Assembly: GCA_000149265.1 (NCBI GenBank)
Contig: CH003340.1
Span: 73,366 to 137,365 of the forward strand
From: Ciona savignyi
Taxonomy: Eukaryota; Chordata; Ascidiacea; Phlebobranchia; Cionidae
DNA: 64,000 nt
Reading direction: 5' to 3'
Of this stretch, positions 44,201 to 58,940 are shown piece by piece. Position 1 is the first letter of the stretch; every line of letters begins with the position of its first letter. A program made the position numbers and the translations under genes. The notes below the pieces were generated by a model. It did not search any database. It was not told the DNA's origin and saw only the letters and a program-made list of their open reading frames with translations.

Positions 44201-45222
44201 ATTCTTGTAAATTTATTTAATATTAAACTAGTATGGTTTTTAGAAACTGCTGTTGGTTACCGTCTCATTAAGCACAATTTATTAGACAAAAACTTTATAG
44301 TGTAGTGCTACAATTAAAAAAAAATAATATTCAGTACAATTTGCATATCAAAAAATATTTAATCAAAAAAGTAAATCAAGATTTGTTTTTACTTAAACCA
44401 ACACTATATACTTATAAAATCGTGTTGGTTCAAGTTCGTGGCGCTTTAAATAAGTCTAATGAACTCTTATGATTGGTGCGATGCGTTACATGATCAGTGA
44501 TAAATTTCGCATCGCGGCAGCAGTAGCCTACCATCTGACCGTAATTTGTTTTGCGACACTTTAATACAATTTAATACAAAAATGTTTAACTGTCTATACT
44601 GGCATAGATAGCATAATCTTTAAATGATGACGTTTTTAAACTGCCGAATGTTCTATATTTTGTATATTATCCATTTTGTTTTTAAAACTCGAATATTCTG
44701 CACTCAGACCCAATATTTCTATAAACAAACCAATATCTGCCGACGCACTACTGTGTGAGCTTAAATTTTGCTCATAATAAATTCTTAAAGAGCTTGAATA
44801 CCTTGTAAACTGACACGCTCTCTCTACAGAAATAAACGTTTGTGCGCCGACGCATCACTGTGCCTGTGTCGCAATGTACTCTGTTTTGTACAATACCTGA
44901 CGTATAATGTACTGTGTTTTGTATAATATACGTGCAAAAACGCTTGCTAGTTTTTCTATAATTCAGGTAAAAATTTCAAAGGTGGTTTTGATATTAACTG
45001 GATACGCATTGGAAAAATTACGCAGGCCATTCACATTGGAATTCCCGACATACAATAACATGCAAACAAGCAGCCCGATTTGTTACATTTCTTTAATGGC
45101 CGATACAACTGAAGGGAACCTTTAATGCAATGTTTTAAAATGAAATTAAACAAACACAAACCAGGTTGCCCCTTAGGTTTATCCCCAGAAACGCAAATCT
45201 ACTTCAACCTCTCTTACCAGAT

Positions 45223-45500
45223 GTCCGGCCGGTTAGTCTGGCAGTTAGGTGCGTCGCCTTTCAATCAAAAAGTTTCAGGTGCGAAACTGGTCGCTAGGTA
45301 GTCGGTTGTGTCCTTGGACTTTACGAACATTGCCTGAACCCAGCAAAATTAATGGGTCCCACCAAATTGAACGAATATCATACACACTGCAATAGCTCCG
45401 GGAAACCGACGGTGGGCATGAGGTGATCTGACGATTGCCCGTGTGTCAACCCCCTTGGTTTTCCCATTTACGGGGATAAATATGAATATCCTATCCTATT
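45223..45500 (+). mobile_element. SINE, full length
   Basis: Clear head (gtccggccggttagtctgg), body and tail (tgaatatcctatcctatt). Intergenic between the eEF1A genes. Confidence 0.9.
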
Positions 45501-45756
45501 TAACACTTAAACAAGAAAAAACGTTCTAATCTTTAAAAGGTGATTGATGCCTTATATTGGATACATGCTAAAAAGTTTAGAGCTAGTCATCGTAGAAGGA
45601 AATCGGACACACTATGAAATGTAACACCACCGTTATACATGGACAACTCGGATATATACATATATTTTTGTCAAGTCTCAAAGAATAGTTAGTGTTTTGC
45701 CTTTTAAACGAAAGGATAGATTCGAAACTGGTCGCTAGCTAACAGATTGTGTCCTT

Positions 45757-45873
45757 TTTTTTACCGAGCCAAGTTTTGAACCCATGATGGGCTCGTCACT
45801 AGGACCGTTTTTTTGTAGAATAGTCGGTATATGTATCGGTCGCGTTAACCATTTGGCCACACGACCGTACCTA
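45757..45873 (-). mobile_element. tRNA-Ser-like SINE nested in a SINE
   Basis: A 117-bp unit like those of the 40-kb array, without the array linker. It is flanked by 14-bp duplications ca(g)(a/g)ttgtgtcctt at 45743-45756 and 45874-45887, which are part of the host SINE head that starts near 45690. The target duplication and T-rich (A-tail complement) end indicate retroposition. Confidence 0.85.
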
Positions 45874-46167
45874 CAGGTTGTGTCCTTGAGATAGCTTTGG
45901 TAATTTAGGTCTTAGCAATGCCCCCATCCGGGGTTTAAAACTAAGACCGGTAAAAAAAGCGTTACGCACTAAGTATGAATAGGTAATCATATAATATACC
46001 ATATGAAATAGGTAATCATGACCCGAAACATTTTTCTTGTAGAAACATCCAACGTAAGTTTAAAACTGTTTTTACAAATGATGGTGGATAAAACGTGGTC
46101 AACATCTTGTAATTTTTATCACCCATTCCTTACTACATTTACATAATTTTTATGTTATCCTTTAGTG

Positions 46168-46501
46168 CAGTGATTCCCAACCGCGGCTCCGAGAGCCGTT
46201 CTTGCGGCTCTCATTGACCTTTGAAAATCCCCTAAAAATATTAGAAAAATCTGATTCTAATAATAAAACAAATAAAATTAGTATTATAAAATTACCCTTG
46301 CTTAGTTTGAAGGCTGGGAAAAGAGTTTTTTTACTTCATAGTTAAGATTAGAGACAAGGATAGTTGTGAAAAGGCTGCTATTGTTACGTCACTATGTTCT
46401 TAAATCAGTGTGTTTTCATGTTTTTATGCTTTCATGCGGCTCCATACGTATTCTAAAATTTGAAATTTGGCCCCAAAACTAAAAAAGGTTGGGAACCACT
46501 G
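46168..46501. mobile_element. hAT MITE, 334 bp
   Basis: Inverted repeats CAGTGATTCCCAACC and CAGTGGTTCCCAACC (14 of 15) with a perfect 8-bp target duplication CTTTAGTG at 46160-46167 and 46502-46509. No coding capacity. Confidence 0.95.
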
Positions 46502-46837
46502 CTTTAGTGTATGGATGAGGGTTCTTATACTCAACTTTAACCAAAAATAAACTGTGCTACACTGACAATGCATGCACTGTTATGTTCCTGTTTTATTTCA
46601 AGTCTGTAAAACACTTTTTCAAACTGATTTTTAAAGTAACAGGTTGGTTGAGCTGTTTTCAAAAACCGTATAACAAATTCCGTAAGCAAATCAGGGTTAT
46701 GTATTCAATTCAGTTGTATCCGTTTATAATACACATCAATCTAGTTATATTTTGTACTATGACTATATTACATTCCAACTACATTGATTGCATTTCAATT
46801 CAGCGTTCCGCTGCTATAATAGTAAAATGATGTTTTT

Positions 46838-50536
<3,699 letters not shown>

Positions 50537-51451
50537 TGTGCTAACTAAATCTTCTTCCACAACAAAATAGAGAAGTTTAAGTTAATAATCTATAATTTAC
50601 AGAATATAAAAATGATTTTAATTGCCTGGAAAGAAACAGGAGCCTATATTGGGAAAATGTTGTTTTCATATTTTAAACACAAAGTGGGTTTAGGATACAG
50701 AACGCTGTCTGTACTAGTGTTTGGTACGGCGGGCTAAAAAATATATTCCGACGAGGTAAAACAAATAAAAGCGGGTAAATGTACATTAAAATAAAAACTT
50801 TAAGCTTTGAAGTAGGGTTAAGTTCTGTAATTTTTATTGGTGTTTGGGATAGTTCTGATTGGTTTCGTTTCTTCATTATTTTTTTTTCTTCCTTTATAGT
50901 GTTGCCCCTAAAATGTAATACTTTTGGTCCTTTCTTTGAAATGTGGGACAAGTCACATTAAAATTTTTTCGTTACTTTAGGTCACATAAAAAAATTGGAA
51001 ACATGATAAGTAACAGCAGAGCTTTTCGCTCCTAAAATATGATACAGCTGAACATTTCTTAAAATCTGGGCCTCTGTACATAAAATATTCTGTCTACTGC
51101 GTTTCTGCTTGTAAAGCTACAAATATTGCTTAAAATGTAAAAGAAGCAACGATATCTAATTAGTAGACGGGCCGCTTTAAATTAAGGTACCCTCTAACTA
51201 AATGATCTCTAGGTAATACTATTTATGGTATCGTTATACGATGTATATAAAAACGTGCGTATTTAATGAAGTGATCACTATACGTACCGGTAGCGCATCA
51301 CCCGCGCCAATACGTAAAAGGGAGCGTTCTTACATGGGTAACCGTCAGATTACATCGAGCTCACGTTTTCGGATTCGTTGCAGTGTTTTGTATATGAATA
51401 TGATTAAGACGTTTCTTTTATTTAGAGTCGAATTTTAATAACATCTTTAAT

Positions 51452-51877
51452 CAGGCCCGGTGCTAGGAACCGCGGGGCCCAATTAGAAATGTGATGGCGG
51501 GGCCCCCACTCTTCATAGCAAAATTTATGAGTGTTTATATATCATAAAATACATACCAGTACATACAAACTACAAAAATAGACACTTAATACTTGAATGT
51601 GGATATGCTTATTTACGATATTATATTGTTTTACTTCCAAACACATATATATTGTTTAGCAACCATATTCATTATGACGTAACAGGCAGACACAGAAATA
51701 TAGATTTGACTTAGTTACGATGATATTATGAGAAAGAATATTATTTCACTTTTTATTTTACGTTTCAGTAGTATTTTAAACCTCGTAATACAGAAAGACC
51801 CCCGCTAGCGCGGGGCCCCTTCAAGGTGCGGGGCCCAATTTGATATAATCGGTCAAATCGGCCTAAAACCGGCCCTG
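51452..51877. mobile_element. hAT MITE, 426 bp
   Basis: Inverted repeats CAGGCCCGGTGCTAGG and CAGGGCCGGTTTTAGG (13 of 16) with a perfect 8-bp target duplication TCTTTAAT at 51444-51451 and 51878-51885. G/C-rich subterminal blocks (gcggggccc) recur at both ends. Confidence 0.95.
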
Positions 51878-52873
51878 TCTTTAATCGATTGGTTTGATTC
51901 ATTTCAAATTCTTGAATAGGGCTTACCATCATAATCATACAATTTTCTATGTCTGTGGCCATAAGTTAAGAATGCTCGTCCATTCTGCCAATACCAATAA
52001 TTTCAAAATCTGTGTTTAGCGTTGGTAAAATCCGCGGTGAAAATGTTAACTTATTGTTTGTCGTTTAGTTGGCCTTTAGGATTTAAAGTTGTGAAACAAA
52101 TAGCACATTTAAAATTTAACTGTGGGGTTGTGATTTGGGTTCTTTTTATGGCAATTAAACGAAAACAGATGTTTTGTTTATTGGCAAAGCTATGTAAACA
52201 CGCACAGTGCTTTCGCAAGATGAACATTAAGGACCTTATTGGGTACGACCCAAAGCTTAAAACATTAAGTCATATTCGTCAACATTGTATATCGATGTAG
52301 GAAATTACGTGCATTGTGACGTAGACTGTGTAATACGCTTGTAAAAGAGAAATATTCACTTTCATATTTAAACTGCCACTTTTTGAAAATTAAATGAATA
52401 AGGCTCTGATCTAAGTTGTGAGCACCTGATATTTTTTACCCCAAGGCAACAACCGAGATACAGTCATGGCGTTGGCACGCCACTAAGACAGAATCGCAAA
52501 GCAAGCTGAAAGTAACATACTGCATACGTTGGTGTAGCCGAATGTTTAACGCGACTGACACATATAGAAATCCATACAAAAAGGTATTGGTGATGATCAC
52601 ACCCATAGTCGAAAATGCGATAAAATAAACATAACATTTTTGGGCTTATTAAAACGAGACAAACATATCCACGTATTCGGGATGATTTCATCAGAACCGC
52701 ATGCTATTAAATGAGGTCGAAGATTTTAATGAAAACATAACTGCTTCCGGAAAAGCCGATTAACAGGTCACAGGATGTCGGTAACAACATGTAATCTGTA
52801 AGATTAACACATTGTCACACAATGAATTAAGTTAAACTGTTGACTTATATCTAAAATTTTAAAGCCACTTGCA

Positions 52874-52985
52874 CAATAGCAACCGTAACCCGACGGAGGG
52901 TACGCGGTAATCTGACAGTTGCCCGTGTTAGTACATCCTCTGTGTTTTTTATTCACTAGCACTAGAATAAAAAAAAATCCACCGA
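52874..52985 (+). mobile_element. SINE tail remnant
   Basis: Body landmarks (ccgtaacccgacggagggt, taatctgacagttgcccgtg) with a decayed tail. Confidence 0.6.
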
Positions 52986-53044
52986 CAAAGGTCTGTGTTT
53001 TTTAAGTATTGAGAGCCTTAACTGATTGTTGTATTTTTGCATTG

Positions 53045-53245
53045 GGGAGTACTTGGTAGTGAATGAAATTAAGGCGAAACACGTCGAGTTATATAGCACG
53101 AAATGCACTCAAAGAATAATACATACCAAGGTAAATGAATAGTACACACATGACACGAATGATTACAGGGCACAAAATAAGTCTCCTGCACGTATTATTA
53201 CTACAGGGATATAAATTAACGCATTTCTACAACATATATTTTCAT
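53045..53245 (+). repeat. Dispersed repeat, family 2
   Basis: Partner of 26937-27175, starting at gtacttggtagtgaatgaaa and ending near aacgcatttctacaac. Confidence 0.65.
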
Positions 53246-53726
53246 CGAAACGATGTGGGGCGGGGTATACATCCATGACACTCCAATTGACGTAAATAAA
53301 ATCAATAAACTAAAAGACCAAAACTAAAATATGTTGCCCATTTTTTAATAACCCTATAATTACCGCAAGATAGCGTTCTAGACAACTTTTCCCACTAAGT
53401 ATAGTCGTTCACTGTCCACCTTATTTTGGATGTTCTTGAGCCAAATTATCAAGCACGACGGCATTATATAAACACATTCATAGAGAAACCCACCACAAGC
53501 TTTAAAAAACGTCAGATGTACCAAAGAGATGTTTTATAAAAGCTTTTAAAGACGTTTCCAACCGTCCCGACATCATACTAAAATACTCTATTATTTCTTC
53601 TCGGTGTCCCGATCGAAACTCGGACCAGTAAAACTATTATGTTTATTTATGCACAAATTTGTTTGACCATGAATTGCATCTTCATGGGTTGTGTATAAAG
53701 AACTCAGATAACCTGTCAGTGAGCAC

Positions 53727-54024
53727 ACGGCCAGTTATAGTCTGACGGTTTAGTGCGACGCCTTTCAATCGAAAGGTTGCCGATACTACACTGGTCGCTA
53801 GCTAGTTGATTGTCTCCTTGAGCAAGGCATTAACGGACATTGCCTGAACCCAGCGGATTAATGGATTCTACCAAATTAAAGGAACGTGTCTATCATATAC
53901 AACACACTGCAATAGTTCTGTTAACCCGACGGTGGGCGCGAGGTAAACTGACGATTGTCCGTGTGTCAACCCTCTTGATTTTCCCATTTACAGGGATAAA
54001 CATAAATATTCTATCCTATCCTAC
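53727..54024 (+). mobile_element. SINE, full length
   Basis: Head (cacggccagttatagtctg), body and tail (ttctatcctatcctac). Intergenic, upstream of the small plus-strand frame. Confidence 0.88.
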
Positions 54025-54182
54025 ACAGGGATAATCTTGAAATATTTACACGTGTTTAAAATCGTCTAGTTTACTGGTACAAGTACATTGGGATTGGTTC
54101 GCTTTTATTTTGTTTCGGGTATATGCAGTGATGGAATTCAAAATTTTAAGAACAGATTTTTTGTATCGTACTAACTAACAAC

Positions 54183-54395
54183 ATGTTCCCTAAAAGTTCA
54201 AATGTCTGTAAAAAAGCAAGAATCGGATCGGTGATTTTTCCGACGTTTCAAGAATGGGTTCGACCGAACCCATGCGAACCTCTTAAATACCATCCCTGGG
54301 TATATCCCAGGGTAAACGGAATATTACTAATGTACAACTGTTTGGCAGCCGTTGTGGGTTACTATTTACGAAGATGTAAATTAAATCGAATGTAA
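54183..54395 (+). CDS. Small possible membrane protein, 70 aa
   Basis: I do not recognise this protein. The frame reads MFPKSSNVCKKARIG to KLNRM. It has a Pro/Trp-rich middle (PLKYHPWVYP) and then one hydrophobic segment (about residues 46-63, ILLMYNCLAAVVGYYL) followed by RRCK, as in small inner-membrane subunits of respiratory complexes. A canonical AATAAA lies 23 bases after the stop. It converges tail-to-tail with the minus-strand gene ending at 54549. There may be an upstream exon. The hydrophobic helix and poly(A) signal favour a real gene, but a chance frame is possible. Confidence 0.4.
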   Translation: MFPKSSNVCKKARIGSVIFPTFQEWVRPNPCEPLKYHPWVYPRVNGILLMYNCLAAVVGYYLRRCKLNRM

Positions 54396-54417
54396 ACTAC
54401 CTAGCTAACACCAGGTA

Positions 54418-54423
54418 AATAAA
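54418..54423 (+). terminator. AATAAA poly(A) signal after the small plus-strand frame
   Basis: Perfect hexamer shortly after the TAA at 54393-54395. It is the main support for the small gene; such hexamers are also common by chance in AT-rich DNA. Confidence 0.4.
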
Positions 54424-54548
54424 ATCAGACAGACGATACAAAGCGTTCAGTTTTCGGCATTTCATTGATTGTTGTACTTTTATGAAATTTGACCCTATTA
54501 CGTTGGTCACCATTGTCAAAAGAATGTCAGATGATATAACTTATGCGA

Positions 54549-57045
54549 TTAAACTTGCTTCGAACATCCGGGCTTTGATTCCGTAATATCTTGTGCAATC
54601 ATTTCCAAATCCCGTTTTAAACTTTGTAGATCAATCTCATCGGAGGAGGTACTTTCTTGGTGCTCGAACGTACTATCGATTTCTCTGAAATGTAAACACG
54701 TATCATAGGAAACACGACTTAGTTTAGCTATATAAGCACCATTTAGTCTGGGTAGTGAAACCTGCACATACTTGGAATAAATGTGTGATAATTGGAAGCA
54801 GATAATTATGTTGCATTCGACGCAATATTGGTTTCAGACGTGTAATTATGCCTGCATGTATGCGTACTTTAATCAAATGAGGTAATATCGGTTGCCGTAC
54901 AGCTCTGTAGGTGAGGTCGTCGGTTTGCAGTCGAAACTTACACGGTTGAGTCATTGGGGAAGACGATAAGCGGTATTGTATGATCGCAGTGGTTACAGGG
55001 TCGCACTAAACAGTAGAAATGTCTCATTAATAGTGGCTTTAACACAATTAAATAGCTTCGTGAATTCTATACAGAGGGTGTGAGGTAACCTGAAGACAGC
55101 CTGTGTAATGACTCCTCTTGCGTTTTCTTATTCAAAAACATGAATGGTCGCGTGGCCAAATGGTAACACAGGTCATTTTATATTTAGAATCATATTAAAA
55201 ACTGTTCTTGTAGTGAGTTCAACTCCTTGTGATGAGTTCAATTTCAATGTTAAACACAACCCTGCACTTTCTGTGCTATATCCCGATATGTGATGAATGT
55301 GATCTTGACCCTGTATAGTATCTGTTAGCTTTTCAGCGCCATAGGGATGTCTGCGTAATAACGAACTTCCCTTTTGCTATCAGCGTGGATCATTCTATTG
55401 ATAGAGTGTACGATAAGACATAACCTCTTAAGTTAAAATAAGGAAAACAATTTATTTACATATCGTTCATAAATATACGCATAATCAGAAAATAGAATAT
55501 ATTTTATACTTTTATCTTATCTTGTCGAATTATAATAATCCACGGTTTGGAAACGCATATTGATTGTTATAAATGCAACCGATAGGCTAAAAGGCGACGC
55601 ATGATTTGTCCGAAAATAGCTTACCCAGTAGCTTCGTGTTCAAGTACGTCGGCCTGTAATAACCTTGGGGTGGCAATGCGATCTTGACACGCTTCAACAT
55701 CTTTCGCTGCGTCTAACCTAAAACAACCAACACTGACAATGTAAAAACTACTGGTTGAGCTTCCACAAGAACCATAAATATATAGGTTTATTTTATATAA
55801 CGTTATCTTTGGCATAGGGGATATTTATTTGAATATATATTTCTGAATTGTGTTGCTGTGTGGTACTAAATAAAAAAATAGCAATAAAAAATAAGCCTTA
55901 ATGGTGGTAATGTGCCCGGCACCATTGTAACAAAGTAAATTATTATAGGATACTGTTGCGTGTCACCAAATGGTAAACTCGACAAATTCAAATATCGTTT
56001 TGTAAAAAAAGGTTTCATTGACGAGTTCTAATGGGATTCGAAGTTTAGTATTCAGTAAATAAAAAATGGCCATCTTAATTGTGCCTATATGTCGTGTGGT
56101 GATTAGCGGACTGGTTCATCCACAACATGCCATTTTGAAAGGACCTAGTTACGATGCCATTATGGATTGAAACTTTGCATTGTTAAAACAAAATTTATCT
56201 TTATCTGGTAACATAATATTTCATAACTTCGCAGCACAATAATATTTATATTGGGTAAAATAACACTCGAAGCTACACGGTAACCACCAGAACTCATCCC
56301 GTGTCGACACTGCATACATATACTGTCGTGTGGCCAAATGGTTAACGCGACCGATACATGTAACGTCTGGTATACAAACGGTCCTAGTGCCGAGCCAATC
56401 TTGGGTTCAGAACTAGGCGCGGTAAAAAAGGAATAAATAAAAAAAAACTCTGCATATCCTTTTCGCTTTAGGACGATATCACAGAAGAAAGGTCATATGG
56501 AGATAAGTTGTGATAGTGTTACTTCAGTCTTGAACTATAGTATACCTTTGGTTTTGTAGATTGTGCACAGTGTGACAGTCGGTCAACTCGTCGACTGCTT
56601 TGTTGACAACTGCTTCCACGTATTTATGGACCTCCATTTTTGCGATCGACGTATTGCAACTGTTCAACTGTGCGACCGCGAAAATGCATTGTTGTTTAAG
56701 TGAATAGGAAAGCCATCCATTGTATTCTATCTCGTCGTCATACAGCGATTTAAGAACCGTTAGAAGTCTCCTTGAACTGTGGTTTAGTTGAGCGTTCCAA
56801 GACGACAAGATATCTGTATACTCCGGATCCTCGAAACCTGGCGGTTTTTGATTAAAAGTTAAAATGGGAGGGACAGTTCCTTCATGTAAATGATGTCGCA
56901 CTAGATTTGAAAATAGCGTGAACTTTACTTGCTTCATTTTGGCAGATGCTAGTCCTCTTAATAGTGCGGTCACTAGTTGGTCTTGATTATCATACCCGGC
57001 CAGGACGATTGAATTCGCTTTAGAAATACCACGACGTTTAGCCAT
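54549..57045 (-). CDS. Unrecognised three-exon gene, 242 aa
   Basis: Exons 57045-56546, 55717-55625 and 54684-54549 join in phase with GT-AG introns and end at TAA. The large first exon starts MAKRRGISKANS; an in-frame ATG 25 codons upstream is an alternative. The sequence is polar and helical, with no signal peptide or membrane segment. Features: ATALLRGLASAKMKQVKF-like helix (residues 25-45), a Pro-rich turn (GTVPPILTFNQKPPGFEDPE), a helical middle to about 165 (ILSSWNAQLNHSSRRLLTVL), and an acidic Ser/Glu-rich C-terminal third (EHQESTSSDEIDLQSLKRDL). No family is recognised and no function is proposed. The introns contain several tRNA-Ser-like SINE copies. The gene is divergent from eIF4E3. 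Confidence 0.75.
55145..55265 (+). mobile_element. tRNA-Ser-like SINE, diverged
   Basis: ggtcgcgtggccaaatggt head and a degraded B-box region, in intron 2 of the unrecognised gene. Confidence 0.6.
55959..56180 (+). mobile_element. Two decayed tRNA-Ser-like SINE copies
   Basis: Copies at about 55959-56047 (gcgtgtcaccaaatggtaaac) and 56093-56180 (gtcgtgtggtgattagcgg to ttatggattgaaactttgc), same orientation. Confidence 0.45.
56323..56451 (+). mobile_element. tRNA-Ser-like SINE, well preserved
   Basis: ctgtcgtgtggccaaatggt with A box, tgggttcagaactaggc with B box, and an A-rich tail. It is close to the consensus of the 40-kb array units and lacks the linker. Confidence 0.78.
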
Positions 57046-57295
57046 ATTGCAAAGATGATATAAATGACGTGACTTTACTTGACTACCAAATTTATTTATA
57101 TTGTGTTTAAAATAATTCAATTGTTATAATATAATAAACATTATGTGACCTTAAATTCGTGATTTGGAGCTAATGTAGCTTATAGGATACACATGCTATA
57201 TCGTGTTTAGGTTGACACTGGGCTTGGCCTATATTCATTTTATAAACATTATTTGCAACAACCCACAGTGGAGAACAAAAAATACAGTTATTGGA

Positions 57296-57525
57296 GGATA
57301 GGATATCGATGTTTATCCCCGTGAATTTGAAAGAGCAAAAGGCGTTTACGTTTACACGAGCAATCGCCAGATTATCCCCGCGCTAGCCGTTGGCTTACCG
57401 GAAGTATTACGGTGTGTTGTGTATAATCGGACGTTCTTTTAATTTGGTGGAACCCATTATCCTACTAAGTTCAGCCAATGTCCGTTAAAGACCCTGCCCA
57501 AGGACACAACCGCTAATAGCAAGTC
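57296..57525 (-). mobile_element. SINE, tail and body
   Basis: ggataggatatcgatg tail through gcccaaggacacaaccgc; the head is lost. Confidence 0.78.
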
Positions 57526-58351
57526 ATGATTACTAGTAATAATAAAGTACTCAAATTGAAAAATGTCACGCGGCGGTAAAATTACCTATACGCATATTAC
57601 CACTTCGTTAATGGTTCAATAGTTCTGCCTAAACGATAAGTATAATCAAACCCCTCTAAGAAAATATCTGCAAACTGGATAATAACAAATCTATGGAAGT
57701 TTCAATTTGGCTGAACTCAAAACAAACGATCGGTATTTTCTCCTTAGTAATATCACGCGCATAACAACAAAGGGCCACGGAAAAGAGAAAGTTAAGGAAA
57801 TTTAGTTTATTCCAGTAAATATTTGTTCAATGATTAGATTCAACAGTTTGTTAATAAATAATACGTGGTTGTACTGAAGTTCTCTTAAGCTAGTTCATTA
57901 CACAGTGTACTGTTAACTACCATGCCATTTCTTTATGTTAGTTCCGCTTTAGTTTAAGAAGGCTATAACAGCCGTGCCACCTAATCCAAAGGGTGGGCAA
58001 ACGTTACGTTAGAACACGGTAATTTTTACTTATTAGGATAACACGTTCCCACATTCGGCTTTGCGAGAGAATGCATTGTGTTATTAATTATTAATAATCG
58101 ATATAGGAATTGTTTTTGTTGACTTTTTTAACTTCTGCTGACATCAGGATTTTTACAACAACAACAATATATACATTAATGTACAGCAAAGGATGCAACA
58201 AAAAACTTAAGTCACCGAATTAGCTGTGCTCTATGTTCAGTTAGATGATAGTACTGCATAAATTGTAAGCGAAGGAAGGTAATGCTGCATAGGCTAGTAC
58301 TTTTAATAAATAAATGCTTTTATGTTGCTTTACAGTGAACATAGTTATATG

Positions 58352-58647
58352 TCTGGCCGGTTAGTCTGGTGGTTAAGTGCGACGCATTTCAGCCGAAAGG
58401 TTGGTACGAAACTAATCGCTGCTAGTCGAAGTCGGTTGTGTCCGTGTGCAAGGCACTTAAGGGACATTGCCTGAACCCAGCAAATTAATGAGTTTTACCA
58501 AATAAAAGGAATGTCTCAATTATACAAAACATTGCAATAGCTCCGGTAACCCGACGGTTGGCGTGAGGTGATCTGAGGATTGCCAGTGTGTTAACCCCCT
58601 TGGTTTTCCCCTCCGCGGGGATAAACATGAATTATCCTATCCTATAT
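58352..58647 (+). mobile_element. SINE, full length
   Basis: Intact head (ctggccggttagtctggtgg) to tail (attatcctatcctata), 0.3 kb upstream of eIF4E3. Confidence 0.9.
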
Positions 58648-58940
58648 ACTGTCAGTAAAACAGTCACTGGCTTAAGTAATTTATTTTAAACAAAGCTAAA
58701 TTAAATTTATTCTGTTTGTCATGCATCATAAAAATGCAAACAAATAAATACATAGGAATAGCAAATGGTTTTAAATAGCATATAAATAACAAGGCGGCAA
58801 TAAGGAAAAGATGATAACTGTACAATAAAAATAGTCTGAGATTAACCCATTTTAAGAATGCCTGTTTATTTAAGTCCTAATATTTTGTTGTTTTCCAGTT
58901 TTTAGGCCCTATACAGGTATATGTTCTATTGTTTTTAAAT

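Larger units (their letters stand above)
50537..54182. other. Intergenic, repeat-rich
   Basis: About 3.6 kb upstream of eEF1A paralogue B. It holds a perfect hAT MITE (51452-51877), SINE remnants (51320-51440, 52874-52985), a copy of a dispersed repeat (53045-53245) and a full SINE (53727-54024). A 92-codon open frame at 52022-52300 has no family likeness. Nothing else is supported. Confidence 0.6.
57046..58940. other. Divergent intergenic region
   Basis: About 1.9 kb between the start of the unrecognised gene (minus) and eIF4E3 (plus), so both promoters should be here. It contains SINEs at 57296-57525 and 58352-58647. A strong acceptor-like site (tgttgttttccag, ending near 58898) suggests a 5' UTR intron or trans-splice acceptor for eIF4E3. 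Confidence 0.55.

Noticed and set aside
52022-52300. 92-codon plus-strand frame (MVKSAVKMLTYCLSF)
   Set aside because: No family likeness, no poly(A) signal nearby and a mixed composition; most likely chance.
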